Positions 5,427 through 5,893 of a stretch of 5,893 bases of DNA are shown here, one piece after another. A program made the position numbers and the translations under genes. Position 1 is the first letter of the stretch. Every line of letters begins with the position of its first letter. The notes under the pieces are model-generated. The model was not told the DNA's origin, searched no databases, and saw only the letters and a list, made by a program, of their open reading frames with translations. Origin of the DNA: Burkholderiaceae bacterium (GTDB lineage Bacteria > Pseudomonadota > Gammaproteobacteria > Burkholderiales > Burkholderiaceae); assembly GCA_017997515.1 (NCBI GenBank), contig JAGOEY010000122.1:1-5893 (forward strand), in the 5' to 3' direction.

Positions 5427-5893
5427 ACCAGCACCCGCTCGATCCCGCCATGGTTCGCTGCGGCCACGTACTCCGGCAGCCACTGGTCGCCCAGGATCTG
5501 GTTCGCCATTTCCACCACGATGTAGTCGGCTTCGAGCAGGCCGTTGTTCAGGTCGTTGCCGTAACGGCTCAGACCCTGCAGGCAGCTGGGGCAGCTGGTG
5601 AGGATCTTGACGTTGCCTTGTGCTGCAACCGAGCCGGTGGCGCGTAATGCAGCTTCACCCTTTTTCAGCTCCTCTTCTTTGCGGAAGCGGATCTGCGTCG
5701 AGATGTCGGGCCGCGTCACACCCAGCGTGCCGGATTCGCCGCAGCAGCGGTCGTTCTTCAGCACGTTGTTGCCCACCAGCGCCTTCACCGTCTTCATCGG
5801 GTCCTGCAGCTTCATGGGGCTGTGGCAGGGGTCGTGGTACAGGTAGCCACCACCATCTGCATTGCCCAGCGTGATACCTTTTTCCAGCAGGTA
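5423..5893 (-). CDS. C-terminal part of a large FAD/Fe-S oxidoreductase (CCG domain), partial
   Basis: An open frame of 156 residues that runs off the right edge and ends at TGA 5425-5423. It contains the pattern of a cysteine-rich CCG domain: HDPCH (C23), RCCGESG (C50, C51) and CPSC (C101, C104), counted from the window edge. This domain binds an Fe-S cluster or interacts with a quinone/heterodisulfide partner in GlpC, LutA/GlcF and HdrB-like proteins. The exact sequence style (DPMKTVKALVG, FRKEEELKKGE, ADYIVVEMANQILG) recalls the about 1300-residue FAD/FMN-binding oxidase plus Fe-S proteins of Burkholderiales, where this is the end of the chain; the FAD part is outside the window, so that is inference. 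It is followed by the HIT gene with a 4-bp overlap. Confidence 0.85.
   Translation of the reverse strand, partial: YLLEKGITLGNADGGGYLYHDPCHSPMKLQDPMKTVKALVGNNVLKNDRCCGESGTLGVTRPDISTQIRFRKEEELKKGEAALRATGSVAAQGNVKILTSCPSCLQGLSRYGNDLNNGLLEADYIVVEMANQILGDQWLPEYVAAANHGGIERVLV

Noticed and set aside
4614..5525. Plus-strand open frame of 303 residues across the cyclase end and the HIT gene
   Set aside because: Out of frame with the intact GGDEF motifs and antisense to HIT; composition is that of a shadow frame.
1..5893. CRISPR array, insertion sequence, tRNA, rRNA or phage genes
   Set aside because: No regularly spaced direct repeats, transposase or phage motifs, or RNA gene signatures were seen; nearly all the window is accounted for by housekeeping genes.

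Overview
The window looks like a chromosomal housekeeping block from a betaproteobacterium of the Burkholderiales, most likely Comamonadaceae (Rhodoferax/Polaromonas/Acidovorax-like). The reasons are high GC, protein sequences of that type, and the gene order FAD/Fe-S oxidoreductase - HIT protein - DUF971 - ubiE - Tim44-like - ubiJ - ubiB, which I recall as usual for the family. Genus is inference; no database search was possible.

Right to left on the minus strand: the C-terminal end of a large FAD/Fe-S (CCG-domain) oxidoreductase (5423-5893, cut by the window edge); a histidine-triad protein (4974-5426) whose GTG start overlaps the preceding stop; a DUF971 protein (3377-3790); ubiE (2567-3298); a secreted or membrane Tim44-like protein (1383-2423); ubiJ (655-1233); and the first 219 codons of ubiB (1-658). 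Between HIT and DUF971 lies one plus-strand gene, a six-helix membrane diguanylate cyclase (3890-5002). It is divergent from DUF971 and overlaps the HIT gene tail-to-tail by 29 bp.

ubiE, ubiJ and ubiB all serve aerobic ubiquinone synthesis: the C-methyltransferase, the lipid-binding scaffold of the Ubi complex, and the atypical kinase/ATPase-like factor. In E. coli these three genes are contiguous; here a Tim44-like gene sits between ubiE and ubiJ. ubiJ and ubiB overlap as ATGA, so they are probably translationally coupled. The cyclase would make c-di-GMP and is probably not part of the quinone pathway.

The most interesting non-coding signal is a structured intergenic repeat. Two clear copies and one diverged candidate lie in the same orientation in the three successive gaps ubiJ|Tim44, Tim44|ubiE and ubiE|DUF971. 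The two clear copies keep the same hairpin spacing and show a compensatory base-pair change. Other structures are a 10-bp hairpin with the probable ubiJ start codon in its loop and a T-tract behind it, a palindrome across the ubiE stop codon, and two abutting palindromes in the divergent DUF971/cyclase gap. I see no mobile element, CRISPR array, tRNA, rRNA, or clear sign of a wholly new gene system.
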